From Variovorax sp. dw_308 (GTDB lineage: Bacteria; Pseudomonadota; Gammaproteobacteria; Burkholderiales; Burkholderiaceae_C), in assembly GCF_019207085.1 (NCBI RefSeq), contig NZ_JAATOM010000015.1, positions 1-64,000 of the forward strand: DNA of 64,000 bases. Direction: 5' to 3'. Every line of letters begins with the position of its first letter. Within the stretch, counting starts at the first letter, position 1. Positions 1 through 7,761 of the stretch are shown one piece after another. Position numbers and translations under genes: made by a program. The notes beneath the pieces were generated by a model. That model made no database searches. It had not been told where the DNA came from and was given only the letters and a program-made list of their open reading frames with translations.

Positions 1-2380
1 GCAGCTTCTTGGCGTCGAACTTCTTGCCGGTGAAGAGATTCGTGAGCTGGTCCTCGATGCCCTTCAGCGCGTTGCCGAACACTTCTTCGGTGTGCGCGGC
101 CGCGTTGCTCGCATAGTCCGAATAGTTCGCGAAGGCCTCGCGCGCGCCGTTCACCCAGTTCTCGCGGTTCTTCTTGTCCTCTGCGAAAGCGTCCTTCTGC
201 TTCTGGATCTCGGACTCGCGAGCAGCATCAAGTTCCACGATCTTCTTTTTGTAGTCGTCGGATGCGAATGCGTCGAACGGCAACCCATTTTTTGCGGCAT
301 CCGCCGATGCTTGGGCCGCGTCTCTGTTGACCTGCAGGATGTAGCGGTCGTACTCCTTGCGGATCGACTTCTGCGCCTCGACCTCTTGACGGGCGCGCGT
401 GCCCAGGCCCACGGTAGAAAGCATGCGGTCGTACTGCTCCGAGCGGCTCTCGTTGGCTGACTCGTAGGACAGTGTGATGCCCTGCAATTGCTTCTCGAAG
501 CCGAGTTGCACTTCCGCGAGTTTGGCCGCCTTCTCCTTGAGCACAATCTGCTGTTCAAGGGCGACGTTTGTGTCGTAGGCGGCCTTGATCAAGTCCTGAT
601 TCGCAAGCAGGCTCTGCTGCTCGACGGTGAGTTGCTTCTTGCCCTTCAGATCGGCGATGAGTTGCGCGAACTTGGCGCGCTCCTTCTCGGAGGCGGTCAA
701 CTTCTCGTCGGTGCTCAGTTGCTCCTTGAGGGATGCCTCCTGCTGGCGCAGGCTCTCCAGCATGCGGGTTGCAGCGTCGTCCTGGTAAGCCTTCGGTGCT
801 GCGCCCTTCGGGTCCTTGAACTTCTCGTTGATGTTGGAAACGAGCTTGTCGTACTCCGGGCCGCTCGTCGCCTTGCCGAGCGTTTGATAGTCCCGGTTCA
901 GGTCCGCGATCGCCTTCTTTCGCTTGTCGGCGTTGGTCTGGATCTCGTTGGTGAGTTTCTTCAGGCGATCCGATGCATCGATCTGAGCCGAGGCGGCGCG
1001 GGCCTTCTCGCCCTCGGCATAGGCGTTGTCTTGCTCGCGGAGAGCCTGACGCGACAGCGCCGCGATGTCTGTTTGAAGCCGCGCATTTCCCTTGTCAAAC
1101 GCGGTGCCGGTCAGAGAATTGAGTGACCCGCGCGCCTGGCGGTCTGCGAGTTGCTTTTGAAGGCCGGCCAATTTCTCGCCGGTCGTCTCGGGCCGGCCAA
1201 GCCCAGCCACCGCATCCCACGTTTCCTTGACGTCGTGGGTCAGCAACCGGAATGCACGCGCAAGCACACCAGCCTGCGCCTCCACGGCCGCCATGCGGGT
1301 GGTCGTGGCATCGGCAAGCGTCTTTTGAGCCAGCGCGGTTGCCTCCTCCTTCTGCCCTTGTTCCTCCAACGCACGGATGCGCTCGTAGGTCGCCAGGTTG
1401 AGGTAGTGGAGCTTCTCGTTCAGTTCTGCGGATGTCTTCGCCGGCGCGTCCGCGAGTTTTGCAAACTGCCCGACCGCATCGTCGATCGACGTGCCCATGA
1501 CACGGCTCATCGAGACGACCGCCGCGCCAACGTCTTGGAAGGATGCGCTTGCGATCTTCCCGCTCTGCGCCATCGCCGCAAGCGCCTCGGCGGCATCTCC
1601 CTGCGTGCCGGTGATCTTGGAAATGGCGGTCGCAGTGTCCTTGAGCTGGTCGGTCGTCTTGCCGATGCTGTTGCCGGTCAGGATCAGAGCCTTGGCGTAA
1701 GCCTCCGATTCCTTGCTGCCTTGGTACATCGCGACCGCCAGGCCGCCCACGGCGCCCGCCGCGAGCGTCAGAGGGGTCACAAGTCCGGCGATGTAGCCGC
1801 CCAGCGCCTTCGCAGCGGGTCCGACGCCGCCGAACATGTCCTTGAGCTGACCCCCTTGCTGCAGGAGCACCGTCAAGGGCGCCTGCCCGCCTTGAAGCGA
1901 AGTCACGATGTCCGTGAACTGCGCCGGCACGCCCCGAAGGGCTGCGGCGGTCTGAGCGGCAGAGACGCCGACCTTTTGTAGCGCTGGGACAGCAGCGGTG
2001 TTGAGCGAATTGGCCGCTGCCTTCGCCTGCATCTCCGCGGCCTTCATTTCGGCGATGTATGGCGCGAACTTGCCTTGATCAAAGCCGAGGAAGTCGACCT
2101 TCGCTTCAAACTTCTGTGAGGCCGTCTTGCCCAGGTTCTGGAGTTCCAACGTCGAGCGCTGGATTGCCGCACGCAGGCGCCCCTCATCGCGCGTGAACTT
2201 CTCGGTCGATTTGCTGAGCCCATCGCCAATGCCATCCAGGCCCTTTGCCGCGTCATCGCCCGACTTCTTGACGGACTGCGCCATGTCCTTGGCAGAGTCT
2301 TTAACTTGCTGGAAGCCGGTTTTGGCGTCGGTCGCGTCTACGCCTACCTCAAGTTGGACTTTTCTGCTGTCGGTGGTCAT
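1..2380 (-). CDS. Phage tail tape-measure protein (3' end beyond window)
   Basis: Reading the minus strand from the ATG at 2380 gives an uninterrupted frame of 793 codons that leaves the window without a stop, so the C-terminus is missing. The N-terminal third contains the PF06791-type (lambda gpH-like) pattern: a coiled start, the segment LRGVPAQFTDIVTSLQGG, then a Gly/Ala-rich hydrophobic stretch near residues 190-215. The rest is rich in charged heptad-like helices (AEKARAASAQIDAS and similar), as expected for a molecular ruler that sets phage tail length and helps DNA ejection. It is the last gene visible in the leftward transcript of the integrated element. Tail genes would be expected further left, but the gene upstream is not a recognisable tail-chaperone pair. 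Product confidence is high; whether it is functional cannot be seen. Confidence 0.88.
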   Translation of the reverse strand, partial: MTTDSRKVQLEVGVDATDAKTGFQQVKDSAKDMAQSVKKSGDDAAKGLDGIGDGLSKSTEKFTRDEGRLRAAIQRSTLELQNLGKTASQKFEAKVDFLGFDQGKFAPYIAEMKAAEMQAKAAANSLNTAAVPALQKVGVSAAQTAAALRGVPAQFTDIVTSLQGGQAPLTVLLQQGGQLKDMFGGVGPAAKALGGYIAGLVTPLTLAAGAVGGLAVAMYQGSKESEAYAKALILTGNSIGKTTDQLKDTATAISKITGTQGDAAEALAAMAQSGKIASASFQDVGAAVVSMSRVMGTSIDDAVGQFAKLADAPAKTSAELNEKLHYLNLATYERIRALEEQGQKEEATALAQKTLADATTTRMAAVEAQAGVLARAFRLLTHDVKETWDAVAGLGRPETTGEKLAGLQKQLADRQARGSLNSLTGTAFDKGNARLQTDIAALSRQALREQDNAYAEGEKARAASAQIDASDRLKKLTNEIQTNADKRKKAIADLNRDYQTLGKATSGPEYDKLVSNINEKFKDPKGAAPKAYQDDAATRMLESLRQQEASLKEQLSTDEKLTASEKERAKFAQLIADLKGKKQLTVEQQSLLANQDLIKAAYDTNVALEQQIVLKEKAAKLAEVQLGFEKQLQGITLSYESANESRSEQYDRMLSTVGLGTRARQEVEAQKSIRKEYDRYILQVNRDAAQASADAAKNGLPFDAFASDDYKKKIVELDAARESEIQKQKDAFAEDKKNRENWVNGAREAFANYSDYASNAAAHTEEVFGNALKGIEDQLTNLFTGKKFDAKKL

Positions 2381-2428
2381 GGGTGAATCTGGTGATGTGG
2401 AGGGGGGGTGCGATGGCGCGGCAACTCG

Positions 2429-2701
2429 CTATCGACGGAGGATGTCGAGATTGGCTTGAGTGGCCTCGATCAGCGAATCGAAGAATTGAGCCTCGATCGG
2501 CTGCAAGTTGTGTGCTTCGCGTTGAACCGCCGCCAAGGCCTTGAGGGTCTCTTGCATCTTTTCCGTCAACGGTGGCAAGGAGGTGACGACGGTTGCCACG
2601 AGGGCATCGACAACCGTTTGAAGCGCCGCCAGTTGGCCGGTGTGGATCATGGCCATCTGGTTGGCGGCACTTGCAAACTCAGCGAATTGTTCTTCGGTCA
2701 T
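2429..2701 (-). CDS. Hypothetical phage protein, 90 aa
   Basis: This is a 90-residue helical protein starting MTEEQFAEFASAANQMAM. It has an Ala/Leu/Val-rich central helix and a polar C-terminus, with no signal peptide or membrane segment. It ends 48 bases before the tape-measure start and shares its direction, so it is probably co-transcribed with it. By position (directly upstream of a tape-measure gene) it could be a tail assembly chaperone, but there is no sequence motif or slippery frameshift site to support that. The start ATG has only a weak ribosome binding site (AAAGCC). Confidence 0.6.
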   Translation of the reverse strand: MTEEQFAEFASAANQMAMIHTGQLAALQTVVDALVATVVTSLPPLTEKMQETLKALAAVQREAHNLQPIEAQFFDSLIEATQANLDILRR

Positions 2702-2986
2702 TCTTGGGCTTTCGAGGTTGATGCGGCCAGGAATTCAGCAAATCAGCAGCAAATCAAAACGGCCAGGAAACCCGCATGGATGCTGGATTTCGGGGCCAAA
2801 GGGTTTGATTGCCCGTTTGATTGTTTTCATAGGGGGATTTTTTGTCCGCGTGCGGAACCGAGCGGTCTAGAAAGTCGAGGACCGCCGGGGATCGGAAGGC
2901 CCCCTGCCCCGTCTCGCTCCACGATGCCCCGCCGTCGCACCAGGCGGGCGCAGGTGACGCGATCGCGACGCGCGAGGGGCAAGCCA
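2702..2986. other. Intergenic gap in the phage element
   Basis: No convincing gene lies in these 285 bases. The gap holds the first copy of the GAACCGAGCGGTCTAG motif (2854-2870). It also has a loose inverted pair near 2744-2760 and 2806-2825 (CAAATCAAAACGG against CCGTTTGATTG), and is AT-richer near 2740-2845 than the flanking genes. It separates the 228-residue gene from the tape-measure block, so it is a plausible place for a promoter or terminator of the late part of the element. Confidence 0.5.
2854..2870 (-). repeat. Three-copy intergenic motif, copy 1
   Basis: Plus-strand GGAACCGAGCGGTCTAG. The same core occurs at 4980-4995 and 5093-5105. All three copies have the same orientation and all lie in non-coding gaps of the phage element. 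Copies 1 and 2 are also preceded by similar TTT-TGTCC-CGT sequence about 15-20 bases upstream. Confidence 0.7.
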
Positions 2987-3673
2987 TCACTCGGCGATCT
3001 CGATGGCCGGGATGTCGCTTTCGCGGATATGCCGGGCATCAACCAAGGGCTTGAGCGCAGCGAGCGCAGAGGCCTTGATGCGGCGAAGCTCGGGGCCGAC
3101 ATCGTCACCCTCGAACTCGCGGACCAAGGCAACCACTTCGGCCCGCAGTGCACCAAGGGCGGAGGTGGCTTGCTTCACTTCCTCGATGTTGGACACGTCG
3201 ACGAGTTGGGACACTTGCATGTCGAAGAAGCCGCGAATCGTCATCGGCAGCATGCGAGGCTCCTGCCAAGTACGGACGGCGCTGTTGGCCAGCGTGCGCA
3301 TGCCGGCGAGCCAGAAGTCGACGGCCTGGCACCGCTCATCGGCCAGTGCGCCAAGAGCGCTCTCAACCGAGTTCTGGATGTTCTCCCGCGCCTGCTCGAG
3401 GCCGGCCAGCACGAAGTACGCCTCGTTGTAGTCCCGGCGTGCGTTGGTCAGCGCCAGCTCTGCCTGATCGCGCACCTTCGTGGCAGCGACCACCTTCGCC
3501 AGGGCGTTGGCAATCGGGTCGTCCAGGTCACGGGCGCCGCTCAACTTGGAGCGCGCGACACGGCGCTTCTCTGCCTGTTCGGCGCGCAGCGTCTTGCGGG
3601 CCGCGGCGACAACTCCCGAGCTCAGCAGAGCGTTGAGCGCCTGGCGGTCTTGCGTGGCGAAGTCGGCCATCAT
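2987..3673 (-). CDS. Hypothetical phage protein, 228 aa, helical
   Basis: A 228-residue protein starting MMADFATQDRQALNALLSSG. It is almost entirely predicted alpha-helical with charged heptads (for example AEQAEKRRVARSK and LTNARRDYNEAYFVLAG), and has no membrane segment or recognised catalytic motif. The start at 3673 overlaps the stop of the upstream 81-residue gene by ATGA, which fixes the start and implies translational coupling. It belongs to the same leftward transcript as the HNH and replication genes. I do not recognise a family; a structural or DNA-packaging accessory role is only a guess from position. Confidence 0.7.
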   Translation of the reverse strand: MMADFATQDRQALNALLSSGVVAAARKTLRAEQAEKRRVARSKLSGARDLDDPIANALAKVVAATKVRDQAELALTNARRDYNEAYFVLAGLEQARENIQNSVESALGALADERCQAVDFWLAGMRTLANSAVRTWQEPRMLPMTIRGFFDMQVSQLVDVSNIEEVKQATSALGALRAEVVALVREFEGDDVGPELRRIKASALAALKPLVDARHIRESDIPAIEIAE

Positions 3674-3915
3674 GCGATGACCTTTCCGGCGAGGCGGAGC
3701 AGTGCGTGGCCGTGCACAAGTGGCGTAGAGAGGCCCCAGATCTGGCCGCTCAATGCCTTGGGATTGAGCAACACAGGATGTCGCGCGAAATTGGCCGCAC
3801 GGCTGCGATGCCGAAGCATGCCAGCGACGTGCGCAGGCGGGACACTGCGAGTGGGCACGCAGCCGAGGGCGCGCGCACGCAACTCCATGTTTTCGATATG
3901 ACGACGGTAGTTCAT
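3670..3915 (-). CDS. Hypothetical phage protein, 81 aa
   Basis: An 81-residue basic protein starting MNYRRHIENMELRARALG. It has many Arg/His residues and no membrane segment. Both ends overlap neighbours by ATGA: its start at 3915 with the stop of the 94-residue gene, and its stop at 3670 with the start of the 228-residue gene. That double coupling is the main evidence that it is a real gene rather than a chance frame. Basic composition would fit nucleic-acid binding, but no motif is visible. Confidence 0.6.
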   Translation of the reverse strand: MNYRRHIENMELRARALGCVPTRSVPPAHVAGMLRHRSRAANFARHPVLLNPKALSGQIWGLSTPLVHGHALLRLAGKVIA

Positions 3916-4196
3916 TGAGATTCCTTCACAGAGGTGGTTGATGCCAGGTGGCGGAGATGCTGATTGCGCTTGTGCAATGCGACTTCGAGGGCGGCGCGTT
4001 GAAACCCGAGTGCCTCGTGCTCGGCGTGCAGATCCATGGCCATGCAGAAGATCGGGTGATGCTGGCCAGCGCGCCATAGCGCTTCGATCTCCGCCATACG
4101 GCTGGCGATGCGTCCTACCGAAGAAGCGATGCGGTCGCGCTCACGCTGGGCCAGGCCAAGAGCCGGGCTGTTGATCGACGAAGGTGGTTGCGCCAT
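3912..4196 (-). CDS. Hypothetical phage protein, 94 aa
   Basis: A 94-residue helical protein starting MAQPPSSINSPALGLAQRER. It contains a predicted amphipathic region (RDRIASSVGRIASRMAEIEAL) and no membrane segment. Its stop overlaps the start of the next gene by ATGA. The upstream region (4197-4250) is short and T-rich on the plus strand (GACTTTTTGGGTTTTTC). Function unknown; it is part of a run of small coupled genes between the HNH nuclease and the tape measure. Confidence 0.6.
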   Translation of the reverse strand: MAQPPSSINSPALGLAQRERDRIASSVGRIASRMAEIEALWRAGQHHPIFCMAMDLHAEHEALGFQRAALEVALHKRNQHLRHLASTTSVKESQ

Positions 4197-4250
4197 GTGT
4201 TCATGTTCGGAGAGAGACGGCGAATTGGCGTCATAGACTTTTTGGGTTTT

Positions 4251-4904
4251 TCATAGGATTGGGGACTCGGCGAGCGCACTGGGTGCAGCGGCCTCTCCCA
4301 TCAAGCAGCCGCGGGCGTCGAGCGGGTTCGGCATCCCCTCTGCCAGGTACGCGTAGTACAGGCGATCGGCCTGAGAGCCGCTACAGCTGATGGCGCGCTG
4401 TTCGCCGACTTCCTCGAATAGATCGTGATTGACCTTCCGCTCCGGGTCAGTGGTCACCAGGCGCCAGACTTCTGCGTAGATCGCCCGCTGTTGGCGCCGG
4501 CGTTTGCGCTCGGCAGCCAGGTGCGTGCCAGCCGGCCAGTACTCCCCGAATGCTTGGGGGTCGCTCCAACTTCTGACTGCCGCCTCGGTCACACTCGCGT
4601 AACGACTGGCGAAGGCGTCGGTGAGCCATTGAGGCGCCGCGAGTTGGTGGAGCAGGCAGAGCTTGACGGCTTCGAGCACTGAGCACCCTCCGGCATCTCC
4701 GTCGAAAGCGTCGCGCAATGCGGTGATGGTTCGCGCGGCTTCCTGCTGGGTGAGAGGGTCGGGCGCGCCCGCTGCGATCTGAGCACGCGCCCGCAAAGCG
4801 TCCTCTGCGGACGAGGCCCAGGGGTCGAACGCGACAGTGACACGCGCGGCAGGATTTGCGTGCGCGGGGCGCGCGCTCTTGTTGGACTCCGGCCGCCAGG
4901 TCAT
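4251..4904 (-). CDS. Hypothetical phage protein, about 217 aa
   Basis: The frame runs to a GTG at 4940, but the ATG at 4904 (MTWRPESNKSARP) is preceded by a G-rich GGGGTGGGG ribosome-binding-like stretch and is preferred here; either start is possible. The protein is soluble and mixed helical. A central segment with two Trp (VTEAAVRSWSDPQAFGEYW) is followed by a strongly basic patch (AERKRRRQQR). I do not recognise the family. It sits between the HNH nuclease and the run of small genes. Terminase small subunits often follow an HNH gene, but this protein shows no helix-turn-helix typical of one. Two copies of the intergenic motif lie just upstream (4980-4995 and 5093-5105). Confidence 0.6.
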   Translation of the reverse strand: MTWRPESNKSARPAHANPAARVTVAFDPWASSAEDALRARAQIAAGAPDPLTQQEAARTITALRDAFDGDAGGCSVLEAVKLCLLHQLAAPQWLTDAFASRYASVTEAAVRSWSDPQAFGEYWPAGTHLAAERKRRRQQRAIYAEVWRLVTTDPERKVNHDLFEEVGEQRAISCSGSQADRLYYAYLAEGMPNPLDARGCLMGEAAAPSALAESPIL

Positions 4905-4979
4905 TGCAGAGCCCCACCCCTTGCGGGCGTGCGCACGCACCCAATTGACACTTTCTGTCCACGTTTAGCGAAGGAAGGC

Positions 4980-4995
4980 GAACCGAGCGGTCTAG
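4980..4995 (-). repeat. Three-copy intergenic motif, copy 2
   Basis: Plus-strand GAACCGAGCGGTCTAG, identical over 16 bases to copy 1. It lies 40-75 bases upstream of the possible starts of the 217-residue gene in the gap after the HNH gene. Confidence 0.7.
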
Positions 4996-5092
4996 AGGAT
5001 GGCTCGCGCAGGGAACTGATCGGCCCCCGGTGGGGTGGACTGACCACCGCAGAACAGGGTCGTCCTATGAATTGCAGATGCGTGAAGAAGGG

Positions 5093-5108
5093 GAACCGAG
5101 CGGTCGAG
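5093..5108 (-). repeat. Three-copy intergenic motif, copy 3 (diverged)
   Basis: Plus-strand GAACCGAGCGGTCGAG. The first 13 bases match copies 1 and 2, and the tail differs by one base (TCGAG instead of TCTAG). It is in the same gap as copy 2, about 110 bases away. The gap from 4905 to 5139 otherwise holds no gene; a small stem, GGTGGACTGACCACC, lies at about 5034-5048. Confidence 0.6.
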
Positions 5109-5139
5109 GCTGGCGAACCGCTGGAGATTGAAGCCCCCC

Positions 5140-5514
5140 TCACACCGGCCACCCATCAGGCCCGATAGCCTTGCGCTTGCGGCCCGACCTCTCCTCACGC
5201 TGCTTGTCGCTCGAGTGGTGAGTGGCGCAGAGGCTCTGCCAGTTCGACTCATCCCAGAACAGCGTCTCGTCACCGCGGTGCGGGGTCTTGTGATCGACCA
5301 CCGTGGCGAGCTTCACGAAGCCCGCAGCCTCGCACAACACACACAGGGGGCTGCTGGAGAGATGGCGGAGGCGCGCCCGTTGCCAGGCGTATCCATAGAG
5401 GCGCTCCGTTGTCGTCTTGCCTGCACGCCAGGAATCGGAGTCGATCGACTTCAATTGATTGAGGTTCGCCGTCGCAAGGCGAGGCTTGAGGGTCTTGAGG
5501 CGCGGCGGCTTCAT
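5140..5514 (-). CDS. HNH endonuclease
   Basis: The start at 5514 (MKPPRLKTLKPRLA) overlaps the stop of the upstream Cys-rich gene by ATGA. A longer frame to 5598 exists but is less likely. The protein is 124 residues. It has a zinc-knuckle Cys pair (SPLCVLCEAAGF) and the HNH core: DHKTPHRGD, then WDESNWQSLCATHHSSK-like, with the His-Asn-His metal site. This is the small phage HNH family usually found next to terminase genes and needed for DNA maturation at packaging sites. Here the next genes downstream are unknown and no large terminase is seen, which is unusual. Confidence 0.85.
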   Translation of the reverse strand: MKPPRLKTLKPRLATANLNQLKSIDSDSWRAGKTTTERLYGYAWQRARLRHLSSSPLCVLCEAAGFVKLATVVDHKTPHRGDETLFWDESNWQSLCATHHSSDKQREERSGRKRKAIGPDGWPV

Positions 5515-5783
5515 TGCGTCGGCACCTCCGCTGCTTCCCAGCAACTGCAGCCAATCGCCTGGCCAACCTTGCAGAAGGCGCAGCGCTCCACGCAACATGT
5601 GTAGACGTGGTACTGGCCGAACTCGACGCCGCAGTCACGGCAGTTTGACTTGCCATCCGGATAGTCGACGCCGTACTTGACGCGCTCCCCGACCTTGCCG
5701 TTCACGACGTCATGGGTGTGGTACTGCGCGTGCTCGATGACGCGGTCCCAGCCGGGCACGCGGTGCGGTTTCTTTGTACTCAT
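5511..5783 (-). CDS. Cys-rich zinc-ribbon-like protein, 90 aa
   Basis: The start at 5783 (MSTKKPHRVPGWD) has a strong ribosome binding site (GGGAGGA) and overlaps the upstream stop by ATGA; its stop overlaps the HNH start by ATGA. The C-terminal half is dense in Cys and His: CRDCGVEFGQYHVY, then TCCVERCAFCKVGQ and IGCSCWE, giving nine Cys in about 35 residues. This pattern suggests one or two structural zinc sites. No family name is recognised. Its position between the TubC-like gene and the HNH nuclease suggests an accessory role in replication or packaging, which is inference only. Confidence 0.7.
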   Translation of the reverse strand: MSTKKPHRVPGWDRVIEHAQYHTHDVVNGKVGERVKYGVDYPDGKSNCRDCGVEFGQYHVYTCCVERCAFCKVGQAIGCSCWEAAEVPTQ

Positions 5784-6199
5784 CGGGCGTCCTCCCTCGG
5801 CTGGGTTCCTGCGTCCTCCCGCGCACGCGGGTGCGAGGGGGCGGAAATACCGGCTTTCGCCTGCTTTTCTTGGCCAATACCGGCCCGCTTTCCGCGCCAA
5901 TGGCCGAGAAGATCGGCCTGCAAGTGCGGAGGAAGCGCCAGGCAGTCGCGCCGCATCTCCTCGCGGGCTTCATCGCCGTCACCGTGCAGATCGCACACGC
6001 GCATGGCCGCCTCGAGCAGATCGGCCGCGGTGTCAGCGGCATCGTGCAGGAACTCGACCAGTTCGGGCTTGTGGGCCAGTAGCAGCTCGCGCAGCGCAGG
6101 CGTCAGACGATCGGCGGGCTTGAGCACCAAGTCGACGCCATCAGCCCTGACCGTCATGCCGGCCGCGTAGATTGCGCGGCAGACCTCTGCGGGGCTCAC
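5780..6199 (-). CDS. TubC N-terminal docking domain-like protein, 139 aa
   Basis: It starts with GTG at 6199, overlapping the stop of the DUF3987 gene (GTGA), and ends by ATGA overlap with the Cys-rich gene. Residues 1-50 (MSPAEVCRAIYAAGMTVRAD, then LTPALRELLLAHKPELVEFL) match the TubC_N fold: a short beta hairpin followed by a 'LTPxLRxxLxxxKxELxxxL' helix pair. This small domain is frequent beside phage primases as well as in NRPS/PKS docking. The rest is polar, ending in a disordered Pro/Arg-rich tail. A protein-protein contact with the primase or DUF3987 protein is plausible but not shown. Confidence 0.7.
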   Translation of the reverse strand: MSPAEVCRAIYAAGMTVRADGVDLVLKPADRLTPALRELLLAHKPELVEFLHDAADTAADLLEAAMRVCDLHGDGDEAREEMRRDCLALPPHLQADLLGHWRGKRAGIGQEKQAKAGISAPSHPRAREDAGTQPREDAR

Positions 6200-7761
6200 A
6201 GCCGGGCCTCCGCATCCATTTCCTCATCACCCTGCGAAGTAAGCGAAGTAAGCGAAGAACAAGCAATGGCGGGGCTTTCCGCCTGATTCTGATGCTCGCG
6301 AAGTTTGCGAAGTTGCGAAGTATTGGGGGGCACCGGCGCCGGGCTTACTTCGCTTTGTTCGCCTACTTCGCGAGGGTCAGAATCACGTGCATTCCCGCGT
6401 GGTTGCTCATTCTTCGCTTTCTTAGCTTTCTTCGCGGCCAGTTCATAGAACTTGGTTGGGCGACCGTGGCCGGTGCGCTCTTCCTCGACGACGATGCGCG
6501 GTGGCGTGGTGGTCAGCAGCTCGTCGAGAGCGGCATCGATGCGGGTCTTGTTGGCGTGGCCCTTGAAGCAATCGCTGGTGATCTGCCAGCGGGTGACGCG
6601 ACCCTTCGCCTCAAGGAACTCCACGATCTTCGCGGCCGTCTCGTTGGTCTCCGCGACCTCCACCTCGTCGGCGGCGCTGGCGAAGACGAATTTGACCGAC
6701 TCGACCGAATACCGGATCCAGGCCACCGCCGCATCCAAGTGCGGCACTTCGACCGTGGTGCTGAGGTCGCACAGGGCGAACAGCATCGCCATGCGCAGGA
6801 GCATCGGTGCTCGCCGCTCAATGAGGGCGTTGATCCGCTCCCCGTGGCGGCGGTCGTTCAGTTCGCCCATGTACAGGGTGCGCCAACGCTTGGCGGCATC
6901 CGATGACAGCTCAACGCGCAGTGTGTCGCGCTCGACCCACCGCGCGGCCTGGCAGAAGTTCAGGACTTCGAGCACCTTGCCGGCGAGGCGATCCACTTCC
7001 TCCTTGGATGTCGCCTTTGGGAAGGGCAGCATCTTCGTGCGCTCGGCCCAGAAGGGCAGGAAGCGATTCATGAAACCGTTGGTCAGGTCCTTGGACGCGA
7101 TGCTCGAGATCAACTCGCTCGGCGTGATGGCGACCGACAGGCAGACATGCGGATTGCTGGCCCACAGACGGTTGCTCTTCGTCGCGGGGCGCAGCGAGCC
7201 GCCATCCCAACAGTCGCGCAAGGCGGAAGACAGTGTGTTGCCGTCACGCTTGCCCTGCTGAAGAATGTTCACAAACTCGCTCTCGATCACCAGCAGGCGC
7301 TTGTCTTCGATGGCCGGGACTTCCTCCTTGCCCTCGCGATAACCGTCATGGATCATGAAGGCCAGACCTTCGCGCGATGACAGCCCGCCCGCATGGATCT
7401 GCGGAGCAGCGTTCTCGTCCATTTCTTCGACGCGGTGAGCGATGCGCTTCACCAGGGCGACGGCATCGCCCTTGCGGCCTTCGCCGGAGCGGCCGATGTG
7501 TTGGGTGAACAGGCGCGTGTGGTGCCAGGTGTTGCCGATGGGCATGTACGGGCCGCGGCCAACAGCACAGCTCAGGTAGGCCATGGCGTTCGCGGCGATC
7601 GCGTAGGGGTTGGCTTCGGTGGTCTCGCTGCCCGCCTTGGCAATCTCGCCGACGAGCCCGTAGAGGCAATCCGGCGATGGCTGGGGAGCGTTGCGGTGGT
7701 CGTCGATCGAATCGTCTTCCACCGGCTGAGCCATGTCGAGGTTCTTCACGACGGCGTTCAC
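6196..7761 (-). CDS. DUF3987 domain protein (phage primase/helicase partner)
   Basis: This 521-residue protein starts with GTG at 7761, coupled by GTGA to the upstream primase. Residues about 30-400 fit the DUF3987 family: an N-terminal segment with YLSCAVGRGPYMPIGNTWH, a P-loop-like HIGRSGEGRKGDAVAL near residue 90, an acidic ESEFVNILQQGKRDGNT near 160, and a helical C-terminal half. Proteins of this family sit with TOPRIM primases in phages and satellites and act in element replication. A winged-helix-like segment (EAKGRVTRWQITSDCF, HANKTRIDAALDELL) lies near residues 390-430. A Lys/Ala-rich then disordered tail follows, and its DNA carries iteron-like heptamers (6234-6371). Confidence 0.82.
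   Translation of the reverse strand: MNAVVKNLDMAQPVEDDSIDDHRNAPQPSPDCLYGLVGEIAKAGSETTEANPYAIAANAMAYLSCAVGRGPYMPIGNTWHHTRLFTQHIGRSGEGRKGDAVALVKRIAHRVEEMDENAAPQIHAGGLSSREGLAFMIHDGYREGKEEVPAIEDKRLLVIESEFVNILQQGKRDGNTLSSALRDCWDGGSLRPATKSNRLWASNPHVCLSVAITPSELISSIASKDLTNGFMNRFLPFWAERTKMLPFPKATSKEEVDRLAGKVLEVLNFCQAARWVERDTLRVELSSDAAKRWRTLYMGELNDRRHGERINALIERRAPMLLRMAMLFALCDLSTTVEVPHLDAAVAWIRYSVESVKFVFASAADEVEVAETNETAAKIVEFLEAKGRVTRWQITSDCFKGHANKTRIDAALDELLTTTPPRIVVEEERTGHGRPTKFYELAAKKAKKAKNEQPRGNARDSDPREVGEQSEVSPAPVPPNTSQLRKLREHQNQAESPAIACSSLTSLTSQGDEEMDAEARL
6234..6371. repeat. GCGAAGT heptamer iterons inside the DUF3987 gene
   Basis: Plus-strand GCGAAGT occurs at 6234-6240, 6243-6249, 6298-6304, 6307-6313 and 6315-6321, with a one-mismatch copy GCGAAGA at 6252-6258. 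The inverse, ACTTCGC, occurs at 6347-6353 and 6365-6371. Spacing within the first two groups is mostly 9 bases. Two direct clusters and one inverted cluster within 138 bases next to a replication gene resemble the iterons of P4-like and PICI-like origins. Confidence 0.55.

Noticed and set aside
92..2256. Several long plus-strand open frames over the tape-measure gene
   Set aside because: They are antisense to a continuous 793-codon minus frame with clear tail tape-measure features; their products are Arg/Leu-rich with no motif.
2754..2990. Minus-strand 78-residue frame in the gap before the tape-measure block
   Set aside because: No ribosome site or motif, overlaps the neighbouring gene end, and covers the repeated motif; better treated as non-coding.
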